Assembly: GCF_001314225.1 (NCBI RefSeq)
Contig: NZ_CP012697.1
Coordinates: 1,240,001 to 1,304,000 of the forward strand
Length of the DNA: 64,000 nucleotides
From: Microbacterium sp. No. 7
GTDB taxonomy: Bacteria > Actinomycetota > Actinomycetes > Actinomycetales > Microbacteriaceae
Reading direction: 5' to 3'
The notes under the pieces were generated by a model. It was not told where the DNA came from. It was given only the letters and a program-made list of their open reading frames with translations, and made no database searches. Below, in pieces: positions 1-14,016 of this stretch (position 1 is its first letter; every line of letters starts with the position of its first letter). A program made the translations under genes and the position numbers.

Positions 1-1188
1 GTGGCGTCGGTGAACGCCGCCCGCGAGCCGTTCCCGGGCGAGGAGCACCTGCAGGAGAAGCTGTCGCAGCTCGTCCCGACGGGACGGCTGCGCGCGACGA
101 CCGACTACGCCGAGGCGATCCCGGGCGCCGACGTGGTCGTGGTGGTCGTGCCGCTGTTCGTCGACGAGGCGACGTGGGAGCCCGACTTCGCATGGATGGA
201 TGCCGCGACGCGCTCCATCGCCGCGCACCTGGGCGAGGGGACGCTCGTCTCGTACGAGACGACGCTGCCGGTCGGCACGACGCGCACACGCTGGAAGCCG
301 CTGCTGGAGGCCGAGTCGGGGCTCGTCGAGGGCCGCGACTTCTACGTCGTGTTCTCGCCGGAGCGCGTGCTCACGGGCCGCGTGTTCGCCGACCTGCGCA
401 AGTACCCCAAGCTCATCGGCGGCCTGTCCGACGAGGGGGCGCGCCGGGCGCGCGCGTTCTACGAGGCGGTGCTGCAGTTCGACGCGCGCACCGACCTGCC
501 CCGCGCCAACGGCGTGTGGGACCTCGGCACGGCCGAGGCCGCCGAGATGGCCAAGCTCGCCGAGACGACGTACCGCGACGTCAACATCGGGCTCGCCAAC
601 CAGTTCGGGCTGTTCGCCGCCGACCACGGCATCGACGTGTACGCCGTGATCGAGGCCTGCAACTCGCAGCCCTACTCGCACATCCATCGTCCCGGCATCG
701 CCGTCGGCGGCCACTGCATCCCCGTCTATCCGCGCCTGTACCTCGCGGGCGACCCCGACGCCGAGATCGTGCGCACGGCCCGCCTGCTGAACGCGTCGAT
801 GCCCGAGCGGGTCATCGGCCGCGCCGCCGAGCTGCTCGGCTCGCTCGAGGGGCTGCAGACGGTCGTGCTCGGGGCGACCTACCGCGGGGGAGTGAAGGAG
901 ACCGCCTTCTCGGGCGTGTTCCCGCTCGTCGCGGCGCTGCAGGAGCGCGGTGCGACCGTGCGCGTGCACGATCCGCTCTACAGCGACGACGAGCTGCGCG
1001 CGCTGGGCCTCGAGCCGTACACGATCGGGGAGACCGCCGACGTCGCCGTCGTGCACACCGATCACCTCGTCTACCGCGCGCTCACGCCCGCCGACGTCCC
1101 CGGCATCCGTCTGCTCGTCGACGGCCGCGACTGCACCGACGCCGCCGCATGGCGGGGAACGCCGCGCGTCGTGGTCGGTCGCGGCTGA
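1..1188 (+). CDS. Nucleotide sugar dehydrogenase (UDP-ManNAc/UDP-Glc dehydrogenase family), 5' truncated by window edge
   Basis: NAD-dependent oxidation of a UDP-sugar to the uronic acid is the family role, consistent with the glycopolymer genes that follow. The 395 visible residues lack the N-terminal Rossmann glycine motif and open mid-domain, so the GTG at base 1 is an internal Val and the true start lies upstream. Seen: the central dimerisation/substrate region (TAEAAEMAKLAETTYRDVNI), the catalytic Cys in GGHCIP near residue 239, and a C-terminal UDP-binding domain with GATYRGGVKETAFS and VHDP. The stop is at 1186-1188, and the next gene starts 21 nt later behind a good ribosome-binding site, so the two are probably co-transcribed. 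Which UDP-sugar is used cannot be read from the sequence. Confidence 0.88.
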   Translation: MASVNAAREPFPGEEHLQEKLSQLVPTGRLRATTDYAEAIPGADVVVVVVPLFVDEATWEPDFAWMDAATRSIAAHLGEGTLVSYETTLPVGTTRTRWKPLLEAESGLVEGRDFYVVFSPERVLTGRVFADLRKYPKLIGGLSDEGARRARAFYEAVLQFDARTDLPRANGVWDLGTAEAAEMAKLAETTYRDVNIGLANQFGLFAADHGIDVYAVIEACNSQPYSHIHRPGIAVGGHCIPVYPRLYLAGDPDAEIVRTARLLNASMPERVIGRAAELLGSLEGLQTVVLGATYRGGVKETAFSGVFPLVAALQERGATVRVHDPLYSDDELRALGLEPYTIGETADVAVVHTDHLVYRALTPADVPGIRLLVDGRDCTDAAAWRGTPRVVVGRG

Positions 1189-1209
1189 CCCCCGCGGGAG
1201 GATCTCCTC

Positions 1210-3162
1210 GTGAGCTGGTTCGATGCACTGTGGCCCGTGACGGTCGCGCTCCTCGTCATCCTGGCGCCCGGCGCCGTGGCGGCGCTGCTGGCGGGACTGC
1301 GCGGCTTCTGGATGCTCGCGGCCGCGGCGCCGCTGAGCCTGGCGGGCCTCGCCGCCACGAGCATGGCGGCGATCGTCGTGCCGTTCGCGTGGACGCCGCT
1401 CGTCTGGGGCGTCACGGTCGTCGCGCTGCTGATCGTCGCGACCGCGATCGGCCTGCTCGCGCGGCGCCGGGGCGCGCCCGACGAGGCGGCCGTCGTGCCG
1501 GCGACCCGCTCATGGATCCCGTTCCTCGCGGTCGGCGTCGCCGCCGCGCTGCTCGTGCCGCGCCTCATGCACGCGTTCGTCGAGCCGGCCTCGATCTCGC
1601 AGACGTTCGACAACATCTACCACCTCAACGCCGTGCGGTACGTGCTGGAGACGGGGGCGATCGCGCCCACGCAGCAGCTCATCACGGGCTTCTACCCGAG
1701 CCTGTGGCACGCGCTCACGGCGACCGTCGCGATGCTGAGCGGGGCGAGCATCCCCGTCGCGGTGAACGCGGTGAGCCTCGTGCTCGCCGGGGTCGTGTGG
1801 GCCACGTCGTGCGTCTGGCTCGCGCGGCAGCTCGCGGGCGACCGCGGCACGGTCGTGGTGGCCGCGGGCGTCCTCGCCGCCGCCATCCCCGCCTTCCCGC
1901 TGCTCATGCTCGACTTCGGCGTGCTCTACCCGAACGTGCTGTCGCTGTCGCTGCTGCCGTCGGCGCTCGCGGCGCTCGTGTCGGTCACCCGCGCCGCGCG
2001 GGGCGAACAGCCGCCGTCGCTCGTGCGCTGGGCGCTGCTGATCGCGCTCGTGCCCACCATCGCGCTCGCGCACCCGAGCACGCTCATCGCCTTCTTCTGG
2101 ATCGGCGTCTGGCCCGCCCTCGACGGGCTCGTGCGCTGGATCGTGCGGCGCGCGCGCGACGGCGCGGCGTGGATCGGCACGGTCGCGGGCATCCTCGCCT
2201 GGATCGTCGCGTGGGTCATCGCCGGCGTCGTCGTCGCGGTCGCCCGGCCCACCGAGCAGCAGGCGTTCTGGGAGGCCACGTTCGCCAAGCGCGACGCCCT
2301 CGCGCACGTCGCCGGCAACGGCTTCGTCGGAGCGCCGCTCAACATCGCCGTGTCGGTGCTCATGTTCGCGGGCGTCGTCGCCGTGATCGTGGCGTGGCGG
2401 CGGCTGTGGTGGCTCGTGCTGTCGTGGCTCACGCTCGCGTTCATCTATGCCGTGTGCACCGCCGACATCACCGCCGACCACGTCGAGGGGTGGCGCTACG
2501 CCCTCACGGGCACGTGGTACAGCGACGCGTTCCGCATCGCGGCCCTGTTCCCGACGCTGGTCGTGCCGCTCGCGGCGCTCGGTGCCGGCGGTGTCGTCGC
2601 GCTCGTCTCGCGGCTGGTGCGCGGACGCCGGCCGGGCGACAGCGCGATCGTCGCGGCCATCGTGCTCGTCGTCGTGGCGGTCGCCACGCAGCTGTCGCCG
2701 GCCCTGGCGGCATCCACGCGCTCGGCGCGCACGATGTACACGATCACGGCGACGTCGCCGCTGCTGACGATCCAGGAACGGGCGCTGCTGGAGCGGCTGC
2801 CGCAGCACGTGCCGGCGGACGAGATCACGGTCGGCAGCCCGTGGACGGGGACCTCGCTCGCGTTCGCGCTGGGGGAGCGCGGGGCGCTCGTCTCGCACAT
2901 CTACGCCGATCTCGACAACGTGCTGCCGCCCGACACGGCGACCATCGTCGAGCGGCTGAACCAGGCATGGGACGACCCCGAGGTGTGCGCCGCGGTCGAG
3001 CGCACGCGGGCGTTCTGGGTCATCGACTTCGGCGCGCGCGAGATCCACAACGGCGACCACCCCTATCCCGGGCTCGACGACCTCGCCGACTCCGGCGTCG
3101 CCGAGCTCGTCGACAGCGAGGGCGACGCCGCCCGCCTCTACCGCATCACCGCCTGCGACTGA
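1210..3162 (+). CDS. DUF6541-type polytopic membrane protein
   Basis: A 650-residue integral membrane protein with roughly a dozen hydrophobic segments over the first 500 residues and a soluble C-terminal portion (about 540-650) rich in Asp/Glu. It resembles the DUF6541 proteins of Actinobacteria, found with cell-wall glycan genes and suspected to be lipid-linked sugar transferases or polymer-handling proteins; no catalytic motif could be assigned. The start is GTG at 1210 behind GGGAGGA (1195-1201), 8 nt spacing. It ends in a convergent gap filled by a palindromic repeat array. Family membership is by overall resemblance, so moderate confidence. Confidence 0.7.
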   Translation: MSWFDALWPVTVALLVILAPGAVAALLAGLRGFWMLAAAAPLSLAGLAATSMAAIVVPFAWTPLVWGVTVVALLIVATAIGLLARRRGAPDEAAVVPATRSWIPFLAVGVAAALLVPRLMHAFVEPASISQTFDNIYHLNAVRYVLETGAIAPTQQLITGFYPSLWHALTATVAMLSGASIPVAVNAVSLVLAGVVWATSCVWLARQLAGDRGTVVVAAGVLAAAIPAFPLLMLDFGVLYPNVLSLSLLPSALAALVSVTRAARGEQPPSLVRWALLIALVPTIALAHPSTLIAFFWIGVWPALDGLVRWIVRRARDGAAWIGTVAGILAWIVAWVIAGVVVAVARPTEQQAFWEATFAKRDALAHVAGNGFVGAPLNIAVSVLMFAGVVAVIVAWRRLWWLVLSWLTLAFIYAVCTADITADHVEGWRYALTGTWYSDAFRIAALFPTLVVPLAALGAGGVVALVSRLVRGRRPGDSAIVAAIVLVVVAVATQLSPALAASTRSARTMYTITATSPLLTIQERALLERLPQHVPADEITVGSPWTGTSLAFALGERGALVSHIYADLDNVLPPDTATIVERLNQAWDDPEVCAAVERTRAFWVIDFGAREIHNGDHPYPGLDDLADSGVAELVDSEGDAARLYRITACD

Positions 3163-3188
3163 CCCGGCCCCGCATCCCACCCCGCGCC

Positions 3189-3383
3189 CGAGGGTGCTAG
3201 CTGTCTGCGCGAGGGTGCCAGTTGTCTCACCGAGGGTGCTTTCGCCGCGAGCGTGAAAGCACCCTGGCGAGAACAGTTAGCACCCTGGCGAGAACAGTTA
3301 GCACCCTGGCGAGAACAGTTAGCACCCTGGCGAGAACAGTTAGCACCCTCGCGAGAACAACTGGCACCCTCGCGGGAGGGGGG
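3189..3383. repeat. Palindromic array 1 of 21-bp CGAGGGTGC units
   Basis: The gap between two convergent genes holds a 21-bp unit beginning CGAGGGTGC. Direct copies start at 3189, 3210 and 3231; reverse-complement copies start at 3259, 3280, 3301, 3322, 3343 and 3364. Four of the reverse copies are identical and the last is partial. The inversion point is a hairpin, GGTGCTTTC (3235-3243) pairing with GAAAGCACC. Transcription from either side would give a strongly folded RNA, so it may act as a bidirectional terminator. The same unit recurs at 21.4 and 41.6-42.2 kb. Confidence 0.95.
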
Positions 3384-3393
3384 ACCGAGGCGG

Positions 3394-8064
<4,671 letters not shown>

Positions 8065-8107
8065 GCGGCCGCTGCGCCGGCGAAACGGCGGCACGTAGGA
8101 TCGACTC

Positions 8108-8911
8108 GTGACCACCGCCGTCGTCGGCGCCCCGGGCTCCCCGCGGCGCTACCTGCACTCGCTGTGGCTGCTGTCGGCCCGCGACCTGCGCGTGCGGTAC
8201 GCGACGAGCGCCCTCGGCTACCTCTGGTCGGTGCTCGATCCGCTCGTGATGAGCGCGATCTACTGGTTCGTGTTCACGATCGTCTTCGACCGCGGCAGCA
8301 TCGGCGCCGAGCCCTACATCGTGTTCCTCATCGCCGGGCTGCTGCCGTGGGTGTGGTTCAACGCGTGCGTGTCGGACTTCACCCGCGCCTTCAGCAAGGA
8401 CGCCCGTCTCGTGCGCTCGACCGCGATCCCGCGCACCATCTGGGTGGGGCGCATCGTCGTGAGCAAGGGCACGGAGTTCCTGCTCTCGCTGCCCGTGCTC
8501 GCGATCTTCGCGCTCGTCGTCACGCCGCACGTGCAGCCGAACGCGATGCTGCTGCTGTTCCCGGTCGGGGTGCTGCTGCAGACCGTGCTGCTCGTGGGCC
8601 TCGGGCTCGTCATCGCGCCGCTGTGCGTGCTGTGGGGCGACCTCGAGCGCACGACGCGGCTCGTGCTGCGCGCCCTCTTCTACGCGTCGCCCGTGATCTA
8701 CGGCGTCGTCGACCTGCCGCCCGGCATCATCCAGCAGCTCGCCATGCTCAACCCGCTCGCGGGCATCTTCACGCTCTACCGCTCGGGGCTGTTCGCCCAG
8801 GACTGGAACGGCGTCGCCGTCGCGGTGAGCGCCGTCGTCAGCGTGCTCGTGCTCGTGCTCGGCCTCCTCGTCTTCCGGCGGCTGGAGCCGGCCGTGCTCA
8901 AGGAGCTGTGA
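8108..8911 (+). CDS. wzm: ABC-2 type polysaccharide export permease (Wzm/TagG-like)
   Basis: Membrane subunit of a polysaccharide or teichoic-acid exporter, 267 residues with six hydrophobic segments. SARDLRVRYATSALGYLWSVLDPL is the typical N-terminal coupling region and YRSGLF occurs near the end. The GTG start is 6 nt after TAGGAT (8096-8101), pointing to a leaderless transcript inside the cluster. The stop codon overlaps the ATG of the ATPase gene by one base (TGATG). Placed next to GlfT homologues, it corresponds to the Rv3783/Rv3781 exporter proposed to move lipid-linked galactan in mycobacteria. Confidence 0.9.
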   Translation: MTTAVVGAPGSPRRYLHSLWLLSARDLRVRYATSALGYLWSVLDPLVMSAIYWFVFTIVFDRGSIGAEPYIVFLIAGLLPWVWFNACVSDFTRAFSKDARLVRSTAIPRTIWVGRIVVSKGTEFLLSLPVLAIFALVVTPHVQPNAMLLLFPVGVLLQTVLLVGLGLVIAPLCVLWGDLERTTRLVLRALFYASPVIYGVVDLPPGIIQQLAMLNPLAGIFTLYRSGLFAQDWNGVAVAVSAVVSVLVLVLGLLVFRRLEPAVLKEL

Positions 8912-9654
8912 TGACGGGCGACGCGATCCGGGTCGACGGTCTCGGCATCCTGTTCCGGCGCGGGCGCCGCGGCCGGCGCAGCCTGAAGGACCTCTTCGGC
9001 GGCAGGCACCGGCGGGCGCGGCCGGGGGAGTTCTGGGCGCTGCGCGACGTGGGCTTCACCGTGTCGCACGGCGAGTCGATCGGCGTCGTCGGCCGCAACG
9101 GGCAGGGCAAGTCGACGCTGCTCAAGCTCGTCGCGGGCGTGCTGCTCGCCGACGAGGGCACCGTCGAGGTGAACGGCGGCGTCGCCCCGCTCATCGAGCT
9201 CACCGGCGGGTTCGTCGGCGATCTCACGGTGCGCGAGAACGTGCGGCTCACGGCGGGGCTGCACGGGATGCCGAAGGCCGAGATCGCGCGCCGCTTCGAC
9301 GACATCATCGACTTCGCCGAGCTCGCCGACTTCGTCGACACCCCGTACAAGCACCTGTCCAACGGCATGAAGGTGCGACTCGCGTTCTCGGTCGTCTCGC
9401 AGCTCGACGAGCCCATCCTGCTCGTCGACGAGGTGCTGGCGGTCGGCGACCGCGGCTTCCGCGAGAAGTGCTACCGGCGCATCGACGAGCTGCTGCGCGA
9501 CGGCCGCACGCTGTTCTTCGTGAGCCACAACGAGAAGGACCTCCGCCGCTTCTGCACGCGCGGGCTCTACCTCGACGGCGGGCGGCTCGTGCTCGACGGC
9601 CCCATCGGCGACGTGCTCGACCGCTACAACGCCGACACCAGCGCGCGCGCGTAG
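8911..9654 (+). CDS. wzt: ABC transporter ATP-binding protein (Wzt/TagH-like)
   Basis: ATPase partner of the preceding permease, 247 residues. Walker A GRNGQGKST, signature LSNGMK and Walker B ILLVDEVLAVGD are all present, followed by the switch His in FVSHNEKDL. There is no long C-terminal carbohydrate-binding extension, so export probably does not depend on recognition of a chain-end cap, unlike some Wzt proteins. The start is fixed by the one-base overlap with the permease stop. The in-frame upstream extension is antisense noise inside the permease. Confidence 0.92.
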   Translation: MTGDAIRVDGLGILFRRGRRGRRSLKDLFGGRHRRARPGEFWALRDVGFTVSHGESIGVVGRNGQGKSTLLKLVAGVLLADEGTVEVNGGVAPLIELTGGFVGDLTVRENVRLTAGLHGMPKAEIARRFDDIIDFAELADFVDTPYKHLSNGMKVRLAFSVVSQLDEPILLVDEVLAVGDRGFREKCYRRIDELLRDGRTLFFVSHNEKDLRRFCTRGLYLDGGRLVLDGPIGDVLDRYNADTSARA

Positions 9655-9753
9655 GCTTGCGGCAGCTTCAGAGGCTTGCAGGGTATGCTCTTCCGGGCCG
9701 TTCCCGGCTCGCCGGACAGCTCCCGGCATCCACGAATCGAAGGATGAGTTTCC

Positions 9754-11661
9754 TTGGCTCACGTGCTTCAGTACGTCGTCTTCCCGCTGGATCGCGACCC
9801 TGACCTGCTGCCCCTGTACGCCGACCCGGAGACCTGGACCTCCGTCGACGAGGAGGCCGTGCGGGTGTCGGCGCGCGCCCAGCTGGGAAACATCCTCAGC
9901 CGCCGTTCGGCGCGCGTCTCGGCGGGGCGCCGCGTGTCGTTCGCCTCGTACTTCAACGGCTTCCCCGCCTCGTACTGGCAGCACTGGACGTCGGTGCGCG
10001 AGATCACCCTCACGGTGCGCACCGAGGGCAGGGCGACGATCCTGGTCTACCGCTCTAACGGCGCGGGCGCCCGGCAGCGCCTGGAGACGCGCGAGGTCTC
10101 CGGCGTGTCGGAGCAGCACATCCCGCTGACCCTCAACCAGTACAGCGACGGCGGGTGGATCTGGTTCGACATCGCCGCCGACGACGAGACGGCGACCTTC
10201 GTCGGCGCCGAGTGGACGACCGACCACGAGCCCGTGCGCACCGGCAAGGCGTCGATCGGCATCACGACCTACAACAAGCCCGACTACTGCGTCGAGACGC
10301 TGCGCAGCCTCGCCGACGCGCCCGAGGCGCTCGCGCTCATCGACCGCGTCTTCATCATCGACCAGGGCACGCAGAACGTCGTCGACGAAGACGGCTACGA
10401 CGAGGTGGCGGGCCGTCTCGGCGACACGCTGCAGATCATCCGGCAGCCCAACCTGGGCGGCTCCGGCGGCTTCTCGCGCGCGATGCTCGAGTCGCTGCAG
10501 CGTCCCGAGAGCGACTTCGTGCAGCTGCTCGACGACGACGTGCGCATCGAGCCCGAGTCGCTGCGCCGGTCGATCACCTTCGGCCAGTTCGCGACGATCC
10601 CCACGATCGTCGGCGCGCACATGTTCGACCTGCTCGACCGGCCCAAGCTGCACGCGTGGGCGGAGGTCGTCGACGACGAGCCGTTCATGTGGCGCAACCT
10701 GTACCAGGAGCGGATGCCGCACGACTTCTCGACGGCGAACCTGCGGCAGACGATGATCCTGCACATGCGCCTCGACGCCGACTACAACGGCTGGTGGATG
10801 TGCCTGCTCCCGCTCGACGTCATCCGCGCCGTCGGGCTGTCGCTGCCCGCCTTCATCAAGTGGGACGACGCGGAGTTCTGCGTGCGCGCCCGCGACGCGG
10901 GCTTCCCGACCGTCTCGGTGCCCGGCGTGGCGCTGTGGCACGTGTCGTGGATGGGCAAGGACGACTCGATCGACTGGCAGGCCTACTTCCACATTCGCAA
11001 CCGCCTCGTCGGGGCGCTGCTGCACCAGCGCGCCCCGCGCGGCGGCACGCTGCTCCGGCACAGCCGCCGCGTCGACCTCAAGCACCTGATGATGATGCAG
11101 TACTACGCGGTCGCGCTGCGGCACCGCGCGCTGCGCGACGTGCTGTCGGGCCCCGAGCACATGCGCGCGAACCTCGCGACCGCGATGCCCGAGGCGCGCG
11201 CGCTCGCCGCGGAGTACCCCGAGACCGTCGTGCACAAGGACACCGGCATCCCGCTGCGGTCGCGGCGCGGGCGTCAGGTGTTCAAGATCCAGAAGCGCAA
11301 CGAGTTCGACAGCCCGACGGGCCTCGGGCTGCGCTGGTTCACGCTGACGACCCTCGTCGCGCACTGGTTCCACACGCCCAAGCCGCAGAACCTCACGCAG
11401 CCCGAGGCCGAGTTCGGCAAGGGCGACGCGCAGTGGTGGCGCGTGCCGCTCTACGACAGCGCGCTCGTGAGCGCTGCCGACGGCAGCGGCAAGTCGATCT
11501 TCACGCGCGATCGCGCGAAGTACCGGCGCATGCTCGTCGACACCGTGCGCCTGCACGCGCGCCTGAAGCGCGAGTGGCCGAAGCTGCAGCGGCGCTACCA
11601 GCAGGCGCTGCCGGAGATGACGAGCGAGGCGGCCTGGCGCCGCACCTTCGAGGGGGAGTAG
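9754..11661 (+). CDS. glfT2: Polymerising galactofuranosyltransferase (GlfT2 homologue)
   Basis: Adds galactofuranose units from UDP-Galf to a growing galactan on the cytoplasmic membrane. The 635 residues match GlfT2 (about 637). An N-terminal beta-sandwich region (1-160) precedes a GT-A domain with QLLDDDVRIEP (Asp260-262), WDDAEFC (Asp371, Asp372) and HVSW (His396). Asp372 and His396 have the same numbers as the catalytic base and metal ligand reported for the M. tuberculosis enzyme, which supports the TTG start at 9754. That TTG follows AAGGATGAG by about 6 nt; GTG at 9763 is the alternative. A -10-like TATGCT lies at 9684-9689. Confidence 0.92.
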   Translation: MAHVLQYVVFPLDRDPDLLPLYADPETWTSVDEEAVRVSARAQLGNILSRRSARVSAGRRVSFASYFNGFPASYWQHWTSVREITLTVRTEGRATILVYRSNGAGARQRLETREVSGVSEQHIPLTLNQYSDGGWIWFDIAADDETATFVGAEWTTDHEPVRTGKASIGITTYNKPDYCVETLRSLADAPEALALIDRVFIIDQGTQNVVDEDGYDEVAGRLGDTLQIIRQPNLGGSGGFSRAMLESLQRPESDFVQLLDDDVRIEPESLRRSITFGQFATIPTIVGAHMFDLLDRPKLHAWAEVVDDEPFMWRNLYQERMPHDFSTANLRQTMILHMRLDADYNGWWMCLLPLDVIRAVGLSLPAFIKWDDAEFCVRARDAGFPTVSVPGVALWHVSWMGKDDSIDWQAYFHIRNRLVGALLHQRAPRGGTLLRHSRRVDLKHLMMMQYYAVALRHRALRDVLSGPEHMRANLATAMPEARALAAEYPETVVHKDTGIPLRSRRGRQVFKIQKRNEFDSPTGLGLRWFTLTTLVAHWFHTPKPQNLTQPEAEFGKGDAQWWRVPLYDSALVSAADGSGKSIFTRDRAKYRRMLVDTVRLHARLKREWPKLQRRYQQALPEMTSEAAWRRTFEGE

Positions 11662-11680
11662 GCGAGGGGAGCGGGTGCGA

Positions 11681-11701
11681 CGGGCGGCCGTGCGCCGCCC
11701 G
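11681..11701. terminator. Hairpin between convergent glfT2 and glfT1-like genes
   Basis: CGGGCGGC pairs with GCCGCCCG around the loop CGTGC, an 8-bp GC-only stem filling the 40-nt gap between two convergent stop codons. There is no T-tract, as is usual for actinobacterial hairpin terminators. Probably bidirectional. Confidence 0.45.
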
Positions 11702-12688
11702 CTACGCGTCCGTCCGCTGCGCGCCGTCGGCCGTCAGCGGCGGCATGGGCTTCCACGAGCGGTCGCGCGAGATGCGGCCGCCGTCGCGCAGGCCGCGGAA
11801 CAGGTTCGACGTGCCGCGCACCTTGCGCTCCACGAGCAGCAGGCGGATGATCTCCTTGCCGAAGGTGAGCGCCGTGCCGAGGCCGAACAGCACGGGGTTG
11901 TAGACGCCGTGCACGCGATAGTACTGCTTGATGTGCCCGCGGTTGCGCATGATGTAGTAGCGGTAGGCGTCGCTCGACGCGTTCATGTGGCGGATGCCCA
12001 TGTCCCACTGCCTGATCTCGCGCGTGCGGCGCAGCACGAACTCGTCGACGATGACGGATGCCGTCACGCGGGAGGCCTGCCAGCCGTACACCTGGTCGTC
12101 CCAGTAGATGAAGAACCGCGGGTCGGGCAGGCCGATCTGCCGCACGACGTCGCGGTGGATGAACATGCCCTCGAAGCAGCCCGAGTTCATCGCCTTGTAG
12201 CCCGAGTCGTCGAAGCCGCTCGGCGCGAACGGGATCGGGATGCCCATGCGCTCGGCGATGCGGTACTGCCAGTAGAACTCGCTGCCGTCGTAGTCGTAGC
12301 GGCGGCCCTGGATGCTGCGGAAGCGCGGCGCCCACGCGCCCATCCTGGCGAGGCCGTCGGGCAGCACCTCGACGTCGTCGTCCATGAGCCAGATCCAGGT
12401 CGAGCCGAGCTCGTAGGCGAGGCGCATGCCCTCGCTGAAGCCGCCGGAGCCGCCGGTGTTGGTCTCCATGCGGCGGTACACGAGCGTCGTGCCGAGCCGC
12501 TCGGGGAACGACTCGACCGTCTCGGGGGTGTCGTCGGTCGACGCGTTGTCGACGACGACGACGTGACCGGGCTTCGGGTCCATGCGCGAGATCGACTCCA
12601 GCAGGCCCGTCAGGAGGTGCGATCGGTTGAAGGTCACGATCGCGATCGTCGCCGATGCGGGATCGAAGGCAGGGGCAGAGGGCGGCAT
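11702..12688 (-). CDS. glfT1: Family 2 glycosyltransferase, GlfT1-like (initiating galactofuranosyltransferase)
   Basis: A 328-residue GT2 enzyme. It opens ATIAIVTFNRSHLL, with VVVDNASTDDT, NTGGSGGFSEGM and the triple Asp at 103-105 in LMDDDVEV, then IYWDDQVYGWQ, the acceptor/base region shared with GlfT1 and GlfT2. The NTGGSGG motif is typical of galactofuranosyl- and rhamnosyltransferases that bind UDP/dTDP sugars. Beside glf, GlfT2 and a Wzm/Wzt pair, the likely role is adding the first Galf residues to a lipid-linked primer; a rhamnosyltransferase cannot be excluded. It lies 20 nt downstream of the ligase gene, on the same strand. Confidence 0.8.
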   Translation of the reverse strand: MPPSAPAFDPASATIAIVTFNRSHLLTGLLESISRMDPKPGHVVVVDNASTDDTPETVESFPERLGTTLVYRRMETNTGGSGGFSEGMRLAYELGSTWIWLMDDDVEVLPDGLARMGAWAPRFRSIQGRRYDYDGSEFYWQYRIAERMGIPIPFAPSGFDDSGYKAMNSGCFEGMFIHRDVVRQIGLPDPRFFIYWDDQVYGWQASRVTASVIVDEFVLRRTREIRQWDMGIRHMNASSDAYRYYIMRNRGHIKQYYRVHGVYNPVLFGLGTALTFGKEIIRLLLVERKVRGTSNLFRGLRDGGRISRDRSWKPMPPLTADGAQRTDA

Positions 12689-12708
12689 GGCCCGACCATC
12701 CTATCGGC

Positions 12709-14016
12709 CTAGCCGATGGTCGGCAGAGTGCCCGTCGGCGGCCGCGGATCGACGCGATCGCGCCAGGAGCGGGACTGTCCCGCGCGCACGACGCAGATCA
12801 CGAGCAGCAGCCACCCGGTGCCCACGAGCGTGAAGCTCTCGAACAAGGAGACGGCCACGAGCGTGACGAGCATGAGCGGCGTCCACGCGTAGACGACCGA
12901 GCGCCGGTCGGCGGCCACGAGCCACGAGCGCACGACCGCGGTCGCGATCATCGCGACGAACAGCACGAGGCCCACCCAGCCGATCTGCAGCAGCACGTCG
13001 ACGAAGGCGTTCAGCGCGCTCCCGTGGCTCTCCTGCAGCAGGAAGTTGAGGGTGTAGTACGGCGGCACGTCGCGATCCCACGCGCCGATCCAGCCCCAGC
13101 CCTGCACGGGACGCATGCGCACGTAGTAGTTCACCTGCGTCCACAGCTCGCTGCGCAGCGCGAGGTCGTCGCGCGCGCCGAGGAGGTCGAGGATGCGGCG
13201 CTGCAGGATCACGAGCGTCAGGCCCACCGCGACGACGACGCCCGCGAGCAGCCACTGCACGGCGCGACGGCGGTGCGCCGGGACGGCGCGGACGATCGCG
13301 AGGGCCGCCGCCGCGAGCAGCACGGCCGCGGCGAGCACGTAGACGGTGGGGGACGCCGACAGCAGCGCGAGCGCGCCGGCGAGCGTGAGCGAGAGCACGG
13401 CGACGCCGCGGCGCACCGACTGCGTGCGCAGCTCGATCGCGAACGTGATGAGCGCGACGACGGCCACGAAGCCCAGCATGTTGCGCGTGCCGAACACGCC
13501 CTGCACGGGGCCGAGCTCGGCGAGCCGGCCCTGGATGCCGAGGAAGTCCAGCGGCGTGTCGAACAGCACGCCCGACAGGATCTCCAGCGCGAGCGACGCG
13601 CCGAGGGCGACGCGGCAGACGTCGCCGAGGGCGCGCACGGTCTGCAGCGTGTCGCGCACGTGCCCGATCGTGACGGCGAGCACGGCGATCGCGCACAGCG
13701 ACACCCAGCCGCTCAGCGCCGCCGTGACGTCGATGCTCCAGCTCATGCTGATGAGCGCCCACGCGACGAGCGCGAGCAGCGTGAGGGGCACGAGCCGCGG
13801 CAGCGAGAACTCGCGCCGCCGCGCCGCGAGGATCGCGATGCCGAGCACGCAGAGGCCCGCGATGACGGTGACGAGCGTGACGGTGCCGGAGAGCCGCGAG
13901 ATGAGGTGCGCGCCGAGCACCGCGGCGAACACGCACAGCGTGTAGGCGCGCGAGAGGTCGGCGGATCGCAGCAGCTCGATCACCCGCGGCACGCGTCGCA
14001 GCTCCGGGTCGCTCAT
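12709..14016 (-). CDS. O-antigen ligase family (Wzy/WaaL-like) membrane protein
   Basis: A 435-residue protein with about 11 hydrophobic segments and the Wzy_C/WaaL pattern: a large extracytoplasmic loop (about 290-345) containing RPVQGWGWIGAWD and an invariant-looking His in LLQESHGSALNAFVDVLLQIG. Such proteins polymerise or ligate lipid-linked glycans outside the membrane. The ATG at 14016 overlaps the stop of the upstream paralogue by four bases (ATGA), supporting this start over the longer in-frame reading. Confidence 0.82.
   Translation of the reverse strand: MSDPELRRVPRVIELLRSADLSRAYTLCVFAAVLGAHLISRLSGTVTLVTVIAGLCVLGIAILAARRREFSLPRLVPLTLLALVAWALISMSWSIDVTAALSGWVSLCAIAVLAVTIGHVRDTLQTVRALGDVCRVALGASLALEILSGVLFDTPLDFLGIQGRLAELGPVQGVFGTRNMLGFVAVVALITFAIELRTQSVRRGVAVLSLTLAGALALLSASPTVYVLAAAVLLAAAALAIVRAVPAHRRRAVQWLLAGVVVAVGLTLVILQRRILDLLGARDDLALRSELWTQVNYYVRMRPVQGWGWIGAWDRDVPPYYTLNFLLQESHGSALNAFVDVLLQIGWVGLVLFVAMIATAVVRSWLVAADRRSVVYAWTPLMLVTLVAVSLFESFTLVGTGWLLLVICVVRAGQSRSWRDRVDPRPPTGTLPTIG

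Noticed and set aside
1..3. GTG at base 1 as a true start
   Set aside because: The protein lacks the Rossmann N-terminus found in all family members, so the gene begins before the window.
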